64,000 nucleotides of DNA, taken from Tolypothrix tenuis PCC 7101 (GTDB taxonomy: Bacteria; Cyanobacteriota; Cyanobacteriia; Cyanobacteriales; Nostocaceae). Under the pieces are notes generated by a model. It saw nothing but the letters and a program-made list of their open reading frames with translations, ran no database searches and was not told the origin of the DNA. The position numbers were made by a program, and so were the translations under genes. The stretch covers positions 1,026,477 through 1,090,476 of the forward strand of contig NZ_AP018248.1 in NCBI RefSeq assembly GCF_002368295.1, in the 5' to 3' direction. The first letter of the stretch is position 1. Every line of letters starts with the position of its first letter. This document shows, one piece after another, positions 16,298 through 24,674 of the stretch.

Positions 16298-16386
16298 AAA
16301 CCCATTAATAAAATAGATTAACGGGGTTGCCTTCTTGAGTGCTTTTGTTGTCCAGAGTGAAAAACTGTCATTAAGGATTAAAACTA

Positions 16387-16731
16387 ATGTCGATTGCAGT
16401 AGGAATGGTAGAAACGCTGGGCTTTCCCGCAGTAGTAGAAGCCGCAGATGCGATGGTGAAAGCAGCTCGCGTTACCTTAGTAGGCTACGAAAAAATTGGT
16501 AGCGGTCGCGTCACAGTTATCGTTCGGGGAGATGTTTCCGAAGTTCAAGCCTCAGTTGCCGCAGGCGTAGAATCTGTAAAGCGAGTTAACGGCGGACAAG
16601 TACTGTCTACCCATATCATTGCTCGTCCTCACGAAAACTTAGAGTATGTCCTGCCAATTCGTTATACAGAGGATGTAGAGCAGTTCCGGGAAAATGTCAA
16701 CGCCATTCGTCCTTTCGGCAGAAGACCATAA
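16387..16731 (+). CDS. ccmK1: carboxysome shell hexamer protein CcmK1-type
   Basis: A 114-residue BMC protein nearly identical to the preceding CcmK over residues 1-98, with pore loop KIGS. It differs by a longer C-terminus (FRENVNAIRPFGRRP), as in CcmK1. It is a shell facet component, possibly forming mixed hexamers or layers with CcmK2. AAGGA precedes the ATG. The two copies are 89 bases apart and clearly arose by tandem duplication; synonymous differences throughout indicate an old duplication. It ends 6 bases before ccmL. Confidence 0.95.
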   Translation: MSIAVGMVETLGFPAVVEAADAMVKAARVTLVGYEKIGSGRVTVIVRGDVSEVQASVAAGVESVKRVNGGQVLSTHIIARPHENLEYVLPIRYTEDVEQFRENVNAIRPFGRRP

Positions 16732-16737
16732 TTTGTA

Positions 16738-17040
16738 ATGCAAATTGCTAAAGTCCGTGGCACAGTAGTTAGCACGCAAAAAGAACCAAGTCTTCGAGGT
16801 GTGAAACTACTGTTGTTGCAATTAGTAGATGAAGAAGGAAACCTCCTGCAAAAATACGAAGTAGCAGCAGATATTGTAGGTGCAGGAGTAGACGAATGGG
16901 TACTGTTCAGTCGTGGTAGCGCAGCTCGTCAAGTTCCTGGAAACGAAAATCGTCCGTTAGATGCAGCAGTGGTGGCGATAATTGATACTATTCATGTTGA
17001 AGATCGTCTCATTTACAGCAAAAAAGACCAATACCGTTAG
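16738..17040 (+). CDS. ccmL: carboxysome shell vertex pentamer CcmL
   Basis: A 100-residue bacterial microcompartment vertex protein (CcmL/EutN family). It starts MQIAKVRGTVVSTQKEPSL and contains GAGVDEWVLFSRGSAAR and VVAIIDTIHVE, typical of the beta-barrel that assembles into pentamers closing the 12 vertices of the icosahedral shell. The ATG follows ccmK1 after only 6 bases, so translational coupling is likely. Downstream, a repeat element lengthens the gap to ccmM to 333 bases. Confidence 0.96.
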   Translation: MQIAKVRGTVVSTQKEPSLRGVKLLLLQLVDEEGNLLQKYEVAADIVGAGVDEWVLFSRGSAARQVPGNENRPLDAAVVAIIDTIHVEDRLIYSKKDQYR

Positions 17041-17118
17041 TCATTAGTCATTGGTCATTAGTCATTGGTCATTGTTCATTAGTTACAGTTCATTAGTCCC
17101 AAAAATATGACAAAGGAC
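17041..17118. repeat. TCATTAGTCATTGG tandem repeats after ccmL
   Basis: Several degenerate copies of the heptamer pair TCATTAG/TCATTGG run from 17040 to about 17097, a short tandem repeat of the kind common between genes in this genome. Confidence 0.75.
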
Positions 17119-17290
17119 AAAGCGCAAAGTCGAGCCAGTCGTGTGGCGGTGAGTGCAGCCACACGTGCGGCTGTGCCGCCGAGTGGACTACCGCTCGCGT
17201 AGCGTATCCGAAGGATTCACCCGAAGGGGTCTCCCGACTTGAACGAACTGGCGTTGAGCGGAGGTTTCCTCCGACCAGAACTTTGTAAGA
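17119..17290. repeat. compound dispersed repeat inside the ccm operon
   Basis: The outer parts (17119-17150 and about 17225-17290) are the reverse complement of 38241-38336. In between lies about 78 extra bases absent from that copy, containing further palindromes (GCCACACGTGCGGC, CTCGCGTAGCG). So one repeat seems nested in another. It lies between ccmL and ccmM without coding potential; ACAACTGACAAAGG tandem repeats follow at about 17292-17355. Confidence 0.75.
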
Positions 17291-17373
17291 GATGACAACT
17301 GACAAAGGACAACTGACAACTGACAAAGGACAACTGACAAAGGACAACTGACAATTTTAGGAGGAATCTCGCA

Positions 17374-19023
17374 ATGGCAGTCAGCAGCACGGTGGCACCC
17401 CCAACCCCGTGGTCGAGGAACTTAGCTGAGCCAACAATCCATGAAAGCACATTTGTACATTCTTTTTCCAAGGTAATTGGAGACGTGCGAATAGGTGCCA
17501 ACGTAATCGTTGCTCCGGGGACTTCGATTAGAGCGGATGAAGGTACACCTTTTTTCATTGGTGAAAATACTAATATTCAAGATGGTGTCGTAATTCATGG
17601 GTTGGAGCAAGGCCGAGTAATTGGTGATGACCAAGAAGAATACTCGGTATGGATTGGTAAAAATGCTTCTATTACCCATATGGCCCTGATTCACGGGCCT
17701 GCTTATGTTGGTGATAATTCTTTTATAGGCTTTCGCTCTACGGTATTTAATGCCAGGGTGGGTGCAGGTTGCATCGTGATGATGCACGCTTTAATTCAAG
17801 ACGTAGAAATTCCCCCTGGTAAGTATGTACCTTCGGGAGCAATCATTACTACTCAGCAACAAGCTGACCGTTTACCAGATGTCCAATCGCAGGATCAGGA
17901 ATTTACCCATCATGTAGTGGGAATTAATCAGGCACTGCGAGCTGGATATTTGTGCGTTGCAGATAGTAAATGTATTACACCCATTCGGGATCAAATAAAA
18001 AAATCTTCTACAGGTAATGGCATTACTGTTTTAGAGCTAGAAAGGAGTAGTGAAGTGGCAAGCGGTAGTTTGAGTGCAGAAACAATAGAGCAAGTACGCT
18101 ATTTGTTACAACAAGGATACAAAATCGGTACAGAACACGTGGATCAAAGACGTTTCCGTACTGGTTCTTGGACTAGCTGTCAGCCAATCAATGCTAGATC
18201 AATTGGTGAAGCCATCTCAGCATTAGAAACTTGTTTGGCAGATCATGCTGGTGAGTATGTGAGATTATTTGGCATCGATAATGGCAGAAGACGTGTCCTC
18301 GAAACCATTATCCAACGCCCAGATGGCGCTGTTTCAGCACCTTCTACCTTTAAGGCTCCTAATAATTCCTCTAATGGTAGCTACAAAGCCAATAGTAACG
18401 GTAACGGTTCTGGTGGCGGACTAAACACAGAAACAGTAGAACAAATCCGTCAGCTGTTAGCAGGTGGTTACAAAATTGGTACAGAACATGTAGATGAGCG
18501 CCGCTTCCGCACCGGTTCTTGGCAAAGCTGTAGTCCCATTAACTCTACCTCCACCAATGAAGTGATTGCGGCTTTAGAAGATTGTATCAGCAGCCATCAA
18601 GGTGAGTATGTCCGGTTAATTGGTATTGACCCCAAAGCTAAACGTCGGGTATTGGAAAGCATTATCCAACGTCCCAACGGTCAGGTTAGTCCATCTAGCA
18701 GCACAAAATCTTTTACTAGCAGTGCGCCTACAGCCACAGCTACAGCCACCGCAACTAGCACCCGTTTGAGTGGAGAAGTCATCGATCAACTACGGCAATT
18801 ACTAGGTGCTGGGTATAAAATTAGCGTTGAACATGTAGATCAAAGACGCTTCCGCACTGGTTCCTGGACAAGCACAGGCCCCATTCAAGCCAATTCTGAA
18901 AGAGATGCGATCGCAGCTATAGAAGCAGCCCTCGCTGAATACGCCGGAGAATATGTGCGCCTCATTGGTATTGACCCCAAAGCCAAGCGCCGGGTATTGG
19001 AGACAATTATCCAACGCCCATAG
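17374..19023 (+). CDS. ccmM: carboxysome scaffold CcmM (gamma-carbonic anhydrase plus three SSUL domains)
   Basis: A 549-residue protein. Residues 1-about 205 are a left-handed beta-helix gamma-carbonic anhydrase with zinc histidines at 75, 102 and 107, and Cys194/Cys200 at the positions of the disulfide needed for activity in the studied homolog. Three RuBisCO small-subunit-like domains follow, about 232-318, 350-436 and 464-549, each with KI..EHVD.RRFRTGSW. These bind RuBisCO and condense it into the carboxysome matrix. Domains 1 and 2 each keep a Cys pair 18 residues apart (269/287, 386/404); domain 3 has none. Linkers are Ser/Asn/Gly and Thr/Ala-rich. AGGAGG precedes the ATG. An internal start for a short form is visible. 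Other CcmM proteins have three to five such domains. Confidence 0.97.
   Translation: MAVSSTVAPPTPWSRNLAEPTIHESTFVHSFSKVIGDVRIGANVIVAPGTSIRADEGTPFFIGENTNIQDGVVIHGLEQGRVIGDDQEEYSVWIGKNASITHMALIHGPAYVGDNSFIGFRSTVFNARVGAGCIVMMHALIQDVEIPPGKYVPSGAIITTQQQADRLPDVQSQDQEFTHHVVGINQALRAGYLCVADSKCITPIRDQIKKSSTGNGITVLELERSSEVASGSLSAETIEQVRYLLQQGYKIGTEHVDQRRFRTGSWTSCQPINARSIGEAISALETCLADHAGEYVRLFGIDNGRRRVLETIIQRPDGAVSAPSTFKAPNNSSNGSYKANSNGNGSGGGLNTETVEQIRQLLAGGYKIGTEHVDERRFRTGSWQSCSPINSTSTNEVIAALEDCISSHQGEYVRLIGIDPKAKRRVLESIIQRPNGQVSPSSSTKSFTSSAPTATATATATSTRLSGEVIDQLRQLLGAGYKISVEHVDQRRFRTGSWTSTGPIQANSERDAIAAIEAALAEYAGEYVRLIGIDPKAKRRVLETIIQRP
18041..18057 (+). promoter_or_regulatory. internal ribosome site and GTG start for short CcmM
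   Basis: AAAGGAG (18041-18047), a 7-base spacer, then an in-frame GTG (18055-18057, codon 228). This would yield a protein of about 322 residues made only of the three SSUL domains, equal to the M35-type short form known from internal translation in Synechococcus. Confidence 0.75.
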
Positions 19024-19146
19024 CTAGGAAGGATGAAGTCTAAAGGATGAAGTAGCTTGTGGTTAGCCACTTTTGAGGAGACTACATCCTTTAAACTCAT
19101 ATCTTCTTTATTTCCTAATTTTCCGGCTTCCGAGGTTAGAATTTCC

Positions 19147-19950
19147 ATGTCTGTGCCGCCACTGCGCCTCAGCAACAACTTTGACTCTTACATTAGTGGC
19201 GAGGTGACTATTCATCCAAGTGCAGTACTTGCACCTGGGGTGATACTCCAAGCGGCTGCAAACGGCAAAATCATCATAGGCCCAGGAGTCTGTATTGGCA
19301 TGGGGTCGATTCTGCAAATTGATGAAGGAACCCTAGAAGTAGAAGCAGGAGCAAACTTGGGAGCCGGTTTTCTCATGGTTGGTCAAGGTAAAATCGGAAC
19401 AAATGCTTGTATTGGTTCAGCAACCACAGTATTTCACTGTTCAGTTGCACCAGGACAAGTAATTCCGCCTGGTTCAATTTTGGGAGATAGTAGTCGGCAT
19501 ATTGGTGGTATTACACCGGAACCATCAGCAAGTAATGTTTCTACAAATACGCAGGGGTTGAGAGAACAAAAAACTCTGATTGGGAGGCGAAGGAACAAGG
19601 AACAAGGTAGCAATGGGGAAACAACTACCTCCTCTACTACTCTCTCTGGTGGATTTTACCTGGAGTTACAACACCAATCTAGTTCTGAAACTCAACCTGC
19701 TAGTAATTTGTCAAATGAGTCTCCGGCTTTAGAAGAAAACCCATCATTGGGGAGTTCTGAGCTAGAAGCAGCCGCAGAAGCCTCACCAGAAAGCAGCCAA
19801 GAGTCACAATCAACTCAACCTGCTACCGAATCACCCAACACTTTTGGGACTCAGATTTATGGTACGGGAAGTATTCAAAGGCTGTTAGTTACACTCTTTC
19901 CCCACCGACAATCTCTAAATGAACCCATCTCTGACGAGCAGTCTGAATAA
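19147..19950 (+). CDS. ccmN: carboxysome assembly protein CcmN
   Basis: A 267-residue protein starting MSVPPLRLSNNFDSYISGE. Residues about 15-140 form hexapeptide (left-handed beta-helix) repeats that bind the CcmM N-terminal domain. A long Ser/Thr/Glu-rich linker (about 150-240) follows. The C-terminal segment YGTGSIQRLLVTLFPHRQS is the amphipathic encapsulation helix that recruits shell CcmK. CcmN thus joins the RuBisCO core to the shell. The ATG at 19147, with GAGG 11 bases upstream, is preferred to a TTG at 19057 because family members begin MSVPP. The linker stretch RRRNKEQGSNGE has repeat-like coding DNA and may be lineage-specific. Confidence 0.93.
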   Translation: MSVPPLRLSNNFDSYISGEVTIHPSAVLAPGVILQAAANGKIIIGPGVCIGMGSILQIDEGTLEVEAGANLGAGFLMVGQGKIGTNACIGSATTVFHCSVAPGQVIPPGSILGDSSRHIGGITPEPSASNVSTNTQGLREQKTLIGRRRNKEQGSNGETTTSSTTLSGGFYLELQHQSSSETQPASNLSNESPALEENPSLGSSELEAAAEASPESSQESQSTQPATESPNTFGTQIYGTGSIQRLLVTLFPHRQSLNEPISDEQSE

Positions 19951-20080
19951 GTGTTAATTGTAAGATGTCATCTGAAGTATGAAGGATGAAATTCCTGCTA
20001 ATTCAGGAGTTTAATGATTATATATTTTCATCCTTTAGCCTTTAGCCTTTATCCTGTCTGTGAGTATCCGGAGACTTCAC

Positions 20081-20863
20081 ATGGAAACATCTAATCAAAA
20101 AGCTCTTAGCACTATTAAGGACACCCGCCGTCGAGATAGCCTCAAGGATACTGCTTTGGGTATGGTATCTACGCTGAGTTTTCCCGCGATCGTGGGAACA
20201 GCCGATATGATGCTGAAATCAGCAGGGGTTCATTTAGTTGGCTATGAAAAAATTGGTGGCGGTCATTGTACGGCAATTGTCCGAGGTGGGATTGCCGATG
20301 TCCGATTGGCTGTAGAAGCTGGTGTCCAAACTGCGGAACAGTTTGGTCAATTGGTCTCCAGCTTAGTTATTCCCCGTCCTTACCCCAATTTAGATATAGT
20401 GTTGCCTATTACCTCCAAGCTCAGTAAAATTATGGAGGATGGTAATTACAGCCGTTTGAGTAACCAAGCCGTGGGTTTGGTGGAAACGCGAGGATTTCCT
20501 GCGATGGTAGGAGCTTGCGATGCCATGCTGAAATCAGCTGATGTACATTTGGCAGCTTATGAAAAAATTGGTGCAGGTTTGTGTACAGCTATTATTCGTG
20601 GTTCTGTAGCCAATGTTGCAGTAGCAGTAGAAGCAGGAATGTACGAAGCAGAACGCATTGGGGAGTTGAATGCCGTGATGGTAATTCCTCGTCCGTTAGA
20701 TGAATTAGAGCAGACATTACCATTAGCAAGTTGCTGGATAGAGGAACGTCAACCAATCAACTTACCCATTAATATTAAAGAGCAAGTTGCCGAAATTGAA
20801 CGCCTGCAGTTGCCAGATTTGGCTCAGTTACCCGTCAAAGTTTTAGAAGAATTAGAAGAATGA
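20081..20863 (+). CDS. ccmO: carboxysome shell protein CcmO (tandem BMC)
   Basis: A 260-residue protein with two BMC domains. Domain 1 runs about 25-115 (GMVSTLSFPAIVGTADMMLKSA, pore KIGGGH) and domain 2 about 130-220 (GLVETRGFPAMVGACDAMLKSA, pore KIGAGL). Tandem-domain proteins form trimers with pseudo-hexameric shape; CcmO is needed for shell formation. The ATG at 20081 has GGAG 7 bases upstream, preferred to the in-frame GTG at 20060. It has an extra hydrophilic N-terminus of about 25 residues and a C-terminal tail of 35 residues. It closes the ccm run, 130 bases after ccmN. Confidence 0.94.
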   Translation: METSNQKALSTIKDTRRRDSLKDTALGMVSTLSFPAIVGTADMMLKSAGVHLVGYEKIGGGHCTAIVRGGIADVRLAVEAGVQTAEQFGQLVSSLVIPRPYPNLDIVLPITSKLSKIMEDGNYSRLSNQAVGLVETRGFPAMVGACDAMLKSADVHLAAYEKIGAGLCTAIIRGSVANVAVAVEAGMYEAERIGELNAVMVIPRPLDELEQTLPLASCWIEERQPINLPINIKEQVAEIERLQLPDLAQLPVKVLEELEE

Positions 20864-21147
20864 TGAATGGTGAATGATGAATTAGGAATTATGGATTGTA
20901 GGCGATCCACATTCAGGATTCAGTATTCAGCATTCATCTTGAGCTGGAAGGCATCTTACGCTTTGCTTTGTTGTTTTGATAATAACTGTTCCACTCTAAT
21001 AGGAAAAGATCTATCTCGTAATAGAATTCATAGAGTAGTATCTATACTTATGAATCATAATTTTTGTATGACCAATGCTATCGCTAATGCAAGTGTTCAG
21101 TGATACTAGATTAATATCTATGTATCGCTATTAGAGGAGAATTACCC

Positions 21148-22107
21148 TTGAACCAAGCGACGCTACACCAGTTGAAGGTGTTCGAGGCGGCAGCACGACA
21201 CGGTAGTTTTACTCGTGCAGCTGAGGAATTGTTCCTCACCCAGCCTACCGTTTCCATGCAAATCAAGCAATTAACAAAATCGGTCGGATTGCCTTTATTT
21301 GAGCAGGTTGGGAAGCGCCTATATTTAACCGAAGCAGGACGAGAATTGTTTGCTACTTGTCGGCAGATTTTTGAAACCATAGCCCAATTTGAAATGAAAG
21401 TAGCAGACTTAAAAGGGCTAAAACAGGGTCAATTAAAATTAGCAGTAATTACAACTGCAAAATATTTTGTACCGCGTTTGTTGGGGCCTTTTTGTCAACT
21501 TTATCCGGGCATAGATATCTCGCTGCAAGTAACAAACCACGAGCGGATTTTGGAGCGCATGATTAATAATCTGGATGACTTGTATATTATGAGCCAAGTC
21601 CCAGAAAATATTGATGTGAATTGCCAACCATTTTTGGATAATCCCTTGGTGGTTTTTGCTCCTGTTAATCATCCACTAGCAAAAGAGAAAAATATTCCCA
21701 TCGAACGCCTAGCCCAAGAAGCTTTTATTATGCGAGAACCTGGTTCAGGAACTCGTCGTGCTATCCAAAGCCTGTTTGATAAGCATGAATTAACAGTGAA
21801 AGTTAAATTAGAATTGGGCAGCAATGAGGCAATTAAACAAGCGATCGCAGGTGGCTTGGGAATTTCTGTATTATCTCGTCATACCTTAACTTCTGACTCT
21901 TCAGAGTTCAGCATTTTGGATGTAGAGCACTTTCCCATTAAGCGTACTTGGTACATAGTTTACCCTTCTGGGAAGCAGCTATCGATTGTGGCTCGTACCT
22001 ATTATGATTACCTAATCAACGCTGCTAAGAATTTTATCGAGCAAAATACCTCTTTTTCTTGGGGTACCTTTGAGCAACTCCAGGAGGAGGAAGAGGTGAA
22101 GAATTAG
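21148..22107 (+). CDS. LysR-type regulator, RbcR/CcmR class
   Basis: A 319-residue LysR regulator. The N-terminal winged helix-turn-helix is at about 1-65 (LHQLKVFEAAARHGSFTRAA, LTQPTVSMQIKQL), and the periplasmic-binding-like effector domain at about 90-300. The match in style to RbcR, the regulator of RuBisCO and carbon genes in cyanobacteria, is strong (MREPGSGTRRA, ELGSNEAIKQAIAGGLGIS). The start is TTG at 21148, with GAGGAG 10 bases before. It lies after ccmO on the same strand but about 285 bases away, so probably has its own promoter. It could control the ccm and ndhF4 operons; that is inference from position. Confidence 0.85.
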   Translation: MNQATLHQLKVFEAAARHGSFTRAAEELFLTQPTVSMQIKQLTKSVGLPLFEQVGKRLYLTEAGRELFATCRQIFETIAQFEMKVADLKGLKQGQLKLAVITTAKYFVPRLLGPFCQLYPGIDISLQVTNHERILERMINNLDDLYIMSQVPENIDVNCQPFLDNPLVVFAPVNHPLAKEKNIPIERLAQEAFIMREPGSGTRRAIQSLFDKHELTVKVKLELGSNEAIKQAIAGGLGISVLSRHTLTSDSSEFSILDVEHFPIKRTWYIVYPSGKQLSIVARTYYDYLINAAKNFIEQNTSFSWGTFEQLQEEEEVKN

Positions 22108-22284
22108 GTAATGGGACTGGGGATTGGGGACTGGGGACTGGGAAATGGGTAATTGGTAATTGGTAATTGGGACAAACGCCGAACACCGAACACCAAACAC
22201 CAAATTTGTTAATGACTTGACGGTAGAACCTTGAACCATTAACAATTAAGCAGCAGAATCATTCAAAATGGGGGAAAACTGGCA
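22108..22284. repeat. heptameric repeats after the LysR gene
   Basis: Runs of GGGGACT/GGGGATT (about 22115-22141) and GGTAATT (about 22147-22170), then AACACCGAACACCAAACACC. No gene. Confidence 0.7.
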
Positions 22285-23913
22285 GTGGTTAACCCAGAAA
22301 TGCCTTCTTTACGCAAGATAGTAGCAAGCCAGATTGTAGCTGTGACAGTTTACAGCGATCAAGCCCTAGTTACAAGACGGGGTATGGTTTCTCTCACAGG
22401 AGAAGAACAAGAATTAGTCGTTACCTCACTGCCGGTAACGCTAGAAACTGATTCTGTGAGGGTTGGTGGTAAAGGGACGGTAGGGGTGCGCTTGTTAGGG
22501 GTGAGTTGCGATCGCATCTACACTACAGAACCGATTACCGAACGGGTGGCGCAATTAACCAGACAGATTGAGCAGTTGGAGGCAGAAAAACGTCACTTGC
22601 AGGCTCAAATCGATGCTTTAGCATTGCAATCTAGTTTTATTGTTGGCTTACGGGAAAAGACAGAAGAACCCTTTTCGCAGAGTTTGTCACGGAAAAACCT
22701 CAGCCTCAGCGAAACTCTAGATTTTCTCAACTTTATTGGCAGCCAGTATAGCGAATATGCGATCGCCTCTGGAGAGTGCAAAACCCAACAGGAAGAACTC
22801 GACAAGCAGTTACAAGTACTGCACGCTTCATTACAAAAAATCCAAACGCCACACCCCAAAGAAAGCTTGAGCATAATTGTGCCAGTGGAAGTAGCTGGTG
22901 CGGGCGACTTTGAGTTAGAGCTATCTTACGTAGTTCATCGCGCTAGTTGGACTCCGCTTTACGACTTGCGCTTTAGCAGTACCAGCAATGTTGTTCATCT
23001 CACTTACTTAGCTGAAGTTACCCAAAGTACAGGGGAAGAGTGGCTTGATGTGGGTCTAACCCTTTCTACAGCTAAACCAGGCTTAGGTACTATTCCCCCA
23101 AAACTGCAACCTTGGTATATAAGTACTCCCAGCTATACAACAGACTTTATGCGGCGCAAAGTCACCCAAATGCCAATGATGGCGGCTCAATCAGAGTTAG
23201 CTGGTATGGCGCGGGAAATGGATGAAGAAGCGGACGAGGTTGCACAAGAAAAATCTATAGAAGCTGAAACTGTTGAGGCGGAAGTCTCGAAAACAGGAAG
23301 TGTAGTCACCTTTAAACTGACTGGTGGTGGTAATATTCCTAATGATGGCTCACCCCATAAAACTACAATTTTTCACGATGATTATTTGAGTAGTTGCCAT
23401 TATGTTGCCATGCCGAGGTTAGTTAGCTTTGCTTATCTCCAAGCCATAGTCAAAAATAGTGCTAACAACGCAACTTTATTACCAGGCAAAGCTAATATTT
23501 TCCGCGACAATATGTTTGTGGGTACAACCAAATTAGATAATATTGCGCCAGGACAAGAATTCAAAATTAATTTAGGAATTGATGAAGGCTTAAAAATTGA
23601 GCGTGACTTATTTGAGCGGATAGTTGACAAAAAATTGATGAGTAACCAGCGCCGGATTACTTATGGTTATCGGCTGATAGTTACTAACTTGCTGGAAGAA
23701 GAAACCCATCTAATACTTACTGAACAAATACCAGTTAGCCGCAACGAAAAAATTAAAGTCCGCCTCACCCACAGTCATCCCCAAATTCAACTGGGAGAGA
23801 TGGGGACTTTAGAATGGGATTTAACTCTGCTACCTCAAGAAAGACGAGAGGTAACTTATCAATTTACCGTTGAGTATCCACCAGAATTAACAGTTGTTGG
23901 TTTAGATATTTAA
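22285..23913 (+). CDS. MuiA-type mucoidy inhibitor family protein (DUF4139/DUF4140)
   Basis: A 542-residue protein with a DUF4140-like N-terminal domain (about 10-110: VAVTVYSDQALVTRRG, LPVTLETDSVRVGG), a coiled coil (about 90-190, rich in Gln/Glu/Leu) and a DUF4139 beta-rich C-terminal domain (YVVHRASWTPLYDLRFSS at about 214-231 to the end). MuiA was first described as an inhibitor of mucoid growth; its biochemical role is unknown. The GTG at 22285 is used; an in-frame ATG at 22300 is an alternative. A Glu-rich insert (about 300-345) splits the C-terminal domain. No signal peptide is visible. Confidence 0.75.
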   Translation: MVNPEMPSLRKIVASQIVAVTVYSDQALVTRRGMVSLTGEEQELVVTSLPVTLETDSVRVGGKGTVGVRLLGVSCDRIYTTEPITERVAQLTRQIEQLEAEKRHLQAQIDALALQSSFIVGLREKTEEPFSQSLSRKNLSLSETLDFLNFIGSQYSEYAIASGECKTQQEELDKQLQVLHASLQKIQTPHPKESLSIIVPVEVAGAGDFELELSYVVHRASWTPLYDLRFSSTSNVVHLTYLAEVTQSTGEEWLDVGLTLSTAKPGLGTIPPKLQPWYISTPSYTTDFMRRKVTQMPMMAAQSELAGMAREMDEEADEVAQEKSIEAETVEAEVSKTGSVVTFKLTGGGNIPNDGSPHKTTIFHDDYLSSCHYVAMPRLVSFAYLQAIVKNSANNATLLPGKANIFRDNMFVGTTKLDNIAPGQEFKINLGIDEGLKIERDLFERIVDKKLMSNQRRITYGYRLIVTNLLEEETHLILTEQIPVSRNEKIKVRLTHSHPQIQLGEMGTLEWDLTLLPQERREVTYQFTVEYPPELTVVGLDI

Positions 23914-23958
23914 AATTTGATATTTGCCCTGCTACGCTAAACTTATAGGACTGAGACA

Positions 23959-24660
23959 GTGATTGCCATGTCTGTTGCCCAAGATTTAGCTACCCCAGAT
24001 AATGTAATATTTCCTCCAGGAGATTTATACAGTAACGAACCACCTTTGGAAACTGATTTACATCGTCTACAAATGACATTGCTGATCCAATGTCTGGAGT
24101 TATTGTGGCGCGATCGCAATGACTTCTATGTATCAGGCAATATTACAATTTACTACAGTCCACGTCAGCGCAAGTCAGAAGATTTTCGCGGCCCAGATTT
24201 TTTTGTGGTGCGAGAAACTGAACGCAAACCCCGTAAAAGTTGGGTGCTTTGGCAAGAAGATGGCAAGTATCCCAATGTAATTATCGAACTGTTATCAGAT
24301 TCTACAGCTTTAACAGATAAAGGCTTGAAGAAACAGATTTATCAAGATACTTTTCGCACACCCGAATATTTCTGGTTTGATCCGCAGAATTTAGAATTTG
24401 CTGGGTTTGTATTAGTAGCTGGTAAATATCAAGCAATCGAAGCTAATGCTCAAGGTTGGTTGTGGAGTCAGCAGCTAGAATTATATTTAGGAGTTGAGCA
24501 AGAAAAGTTACGCTTTTTTACTGCTGATGGACAACTAGTTCCAACACCAGAAGAACTTGCAGAACAAGAACAGCAAAGAGCTGAACGAGAAAAACAAAGA
24601 AGCGATCGCTTGGCAGCAAAACTGCGAGAATTAGGTATTGATCCAGATAATATTGAGTAA
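23959..24660 (+). CDS. Uma2 family endonuclease-like protein (DUF820)
   Basis: A 233-residue protein with the PD-(D/E)xK-like Uma2 fold that is greatly expanded in cyanobacteria. Visible core residues are GPDFFVV (Asp), PNVIIELLSDSTALTDKGLKK (Glu-x-Leu-S-x-S/T and Lys) and FWFDP. A charged, coiled-coil-like tail EEL.EQEQQRAEREKQRSDRLAAKLRELGIDP ends it, also typical. The cellular function of these proteins is not established. GTG 23959 has AGGA 8 bases upstream; ATG 23968 is the alternative start. The gene stands 46 bases after the MuiA-like gene, so they may share a transcript. Confidence 0.85.
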   Translation: MIAMSVAQDLATPDNVIFPPGDLYSNEPPLETDLHRLQMTLLIQCLELLWRDRNDFYVSGNITIYYSPRQRKSEDFRGPDFFVVRETERKPRKSWVLWQEDGKYPNVIIELLSDSTALTDKGLKKQIYQDTFRTPEYFWFDPQNLEFAGFVLVAGKYQAIEANAQGWLWSQQLELYLGVEQEKLRFFTADGQLVPTPEELAEQEQQRAEREKQRSDRLAAKLRELGIDPDNIE

Positions 24661-24674
24661 TATTCAATTGTTTG

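Noticed and set aside
20867..21103. 78-residue frame after ccmO
   Set aside because: No motif, contains repeat-like ATTCAGGATTCAGTATTCAG sequence; treated as spacer.
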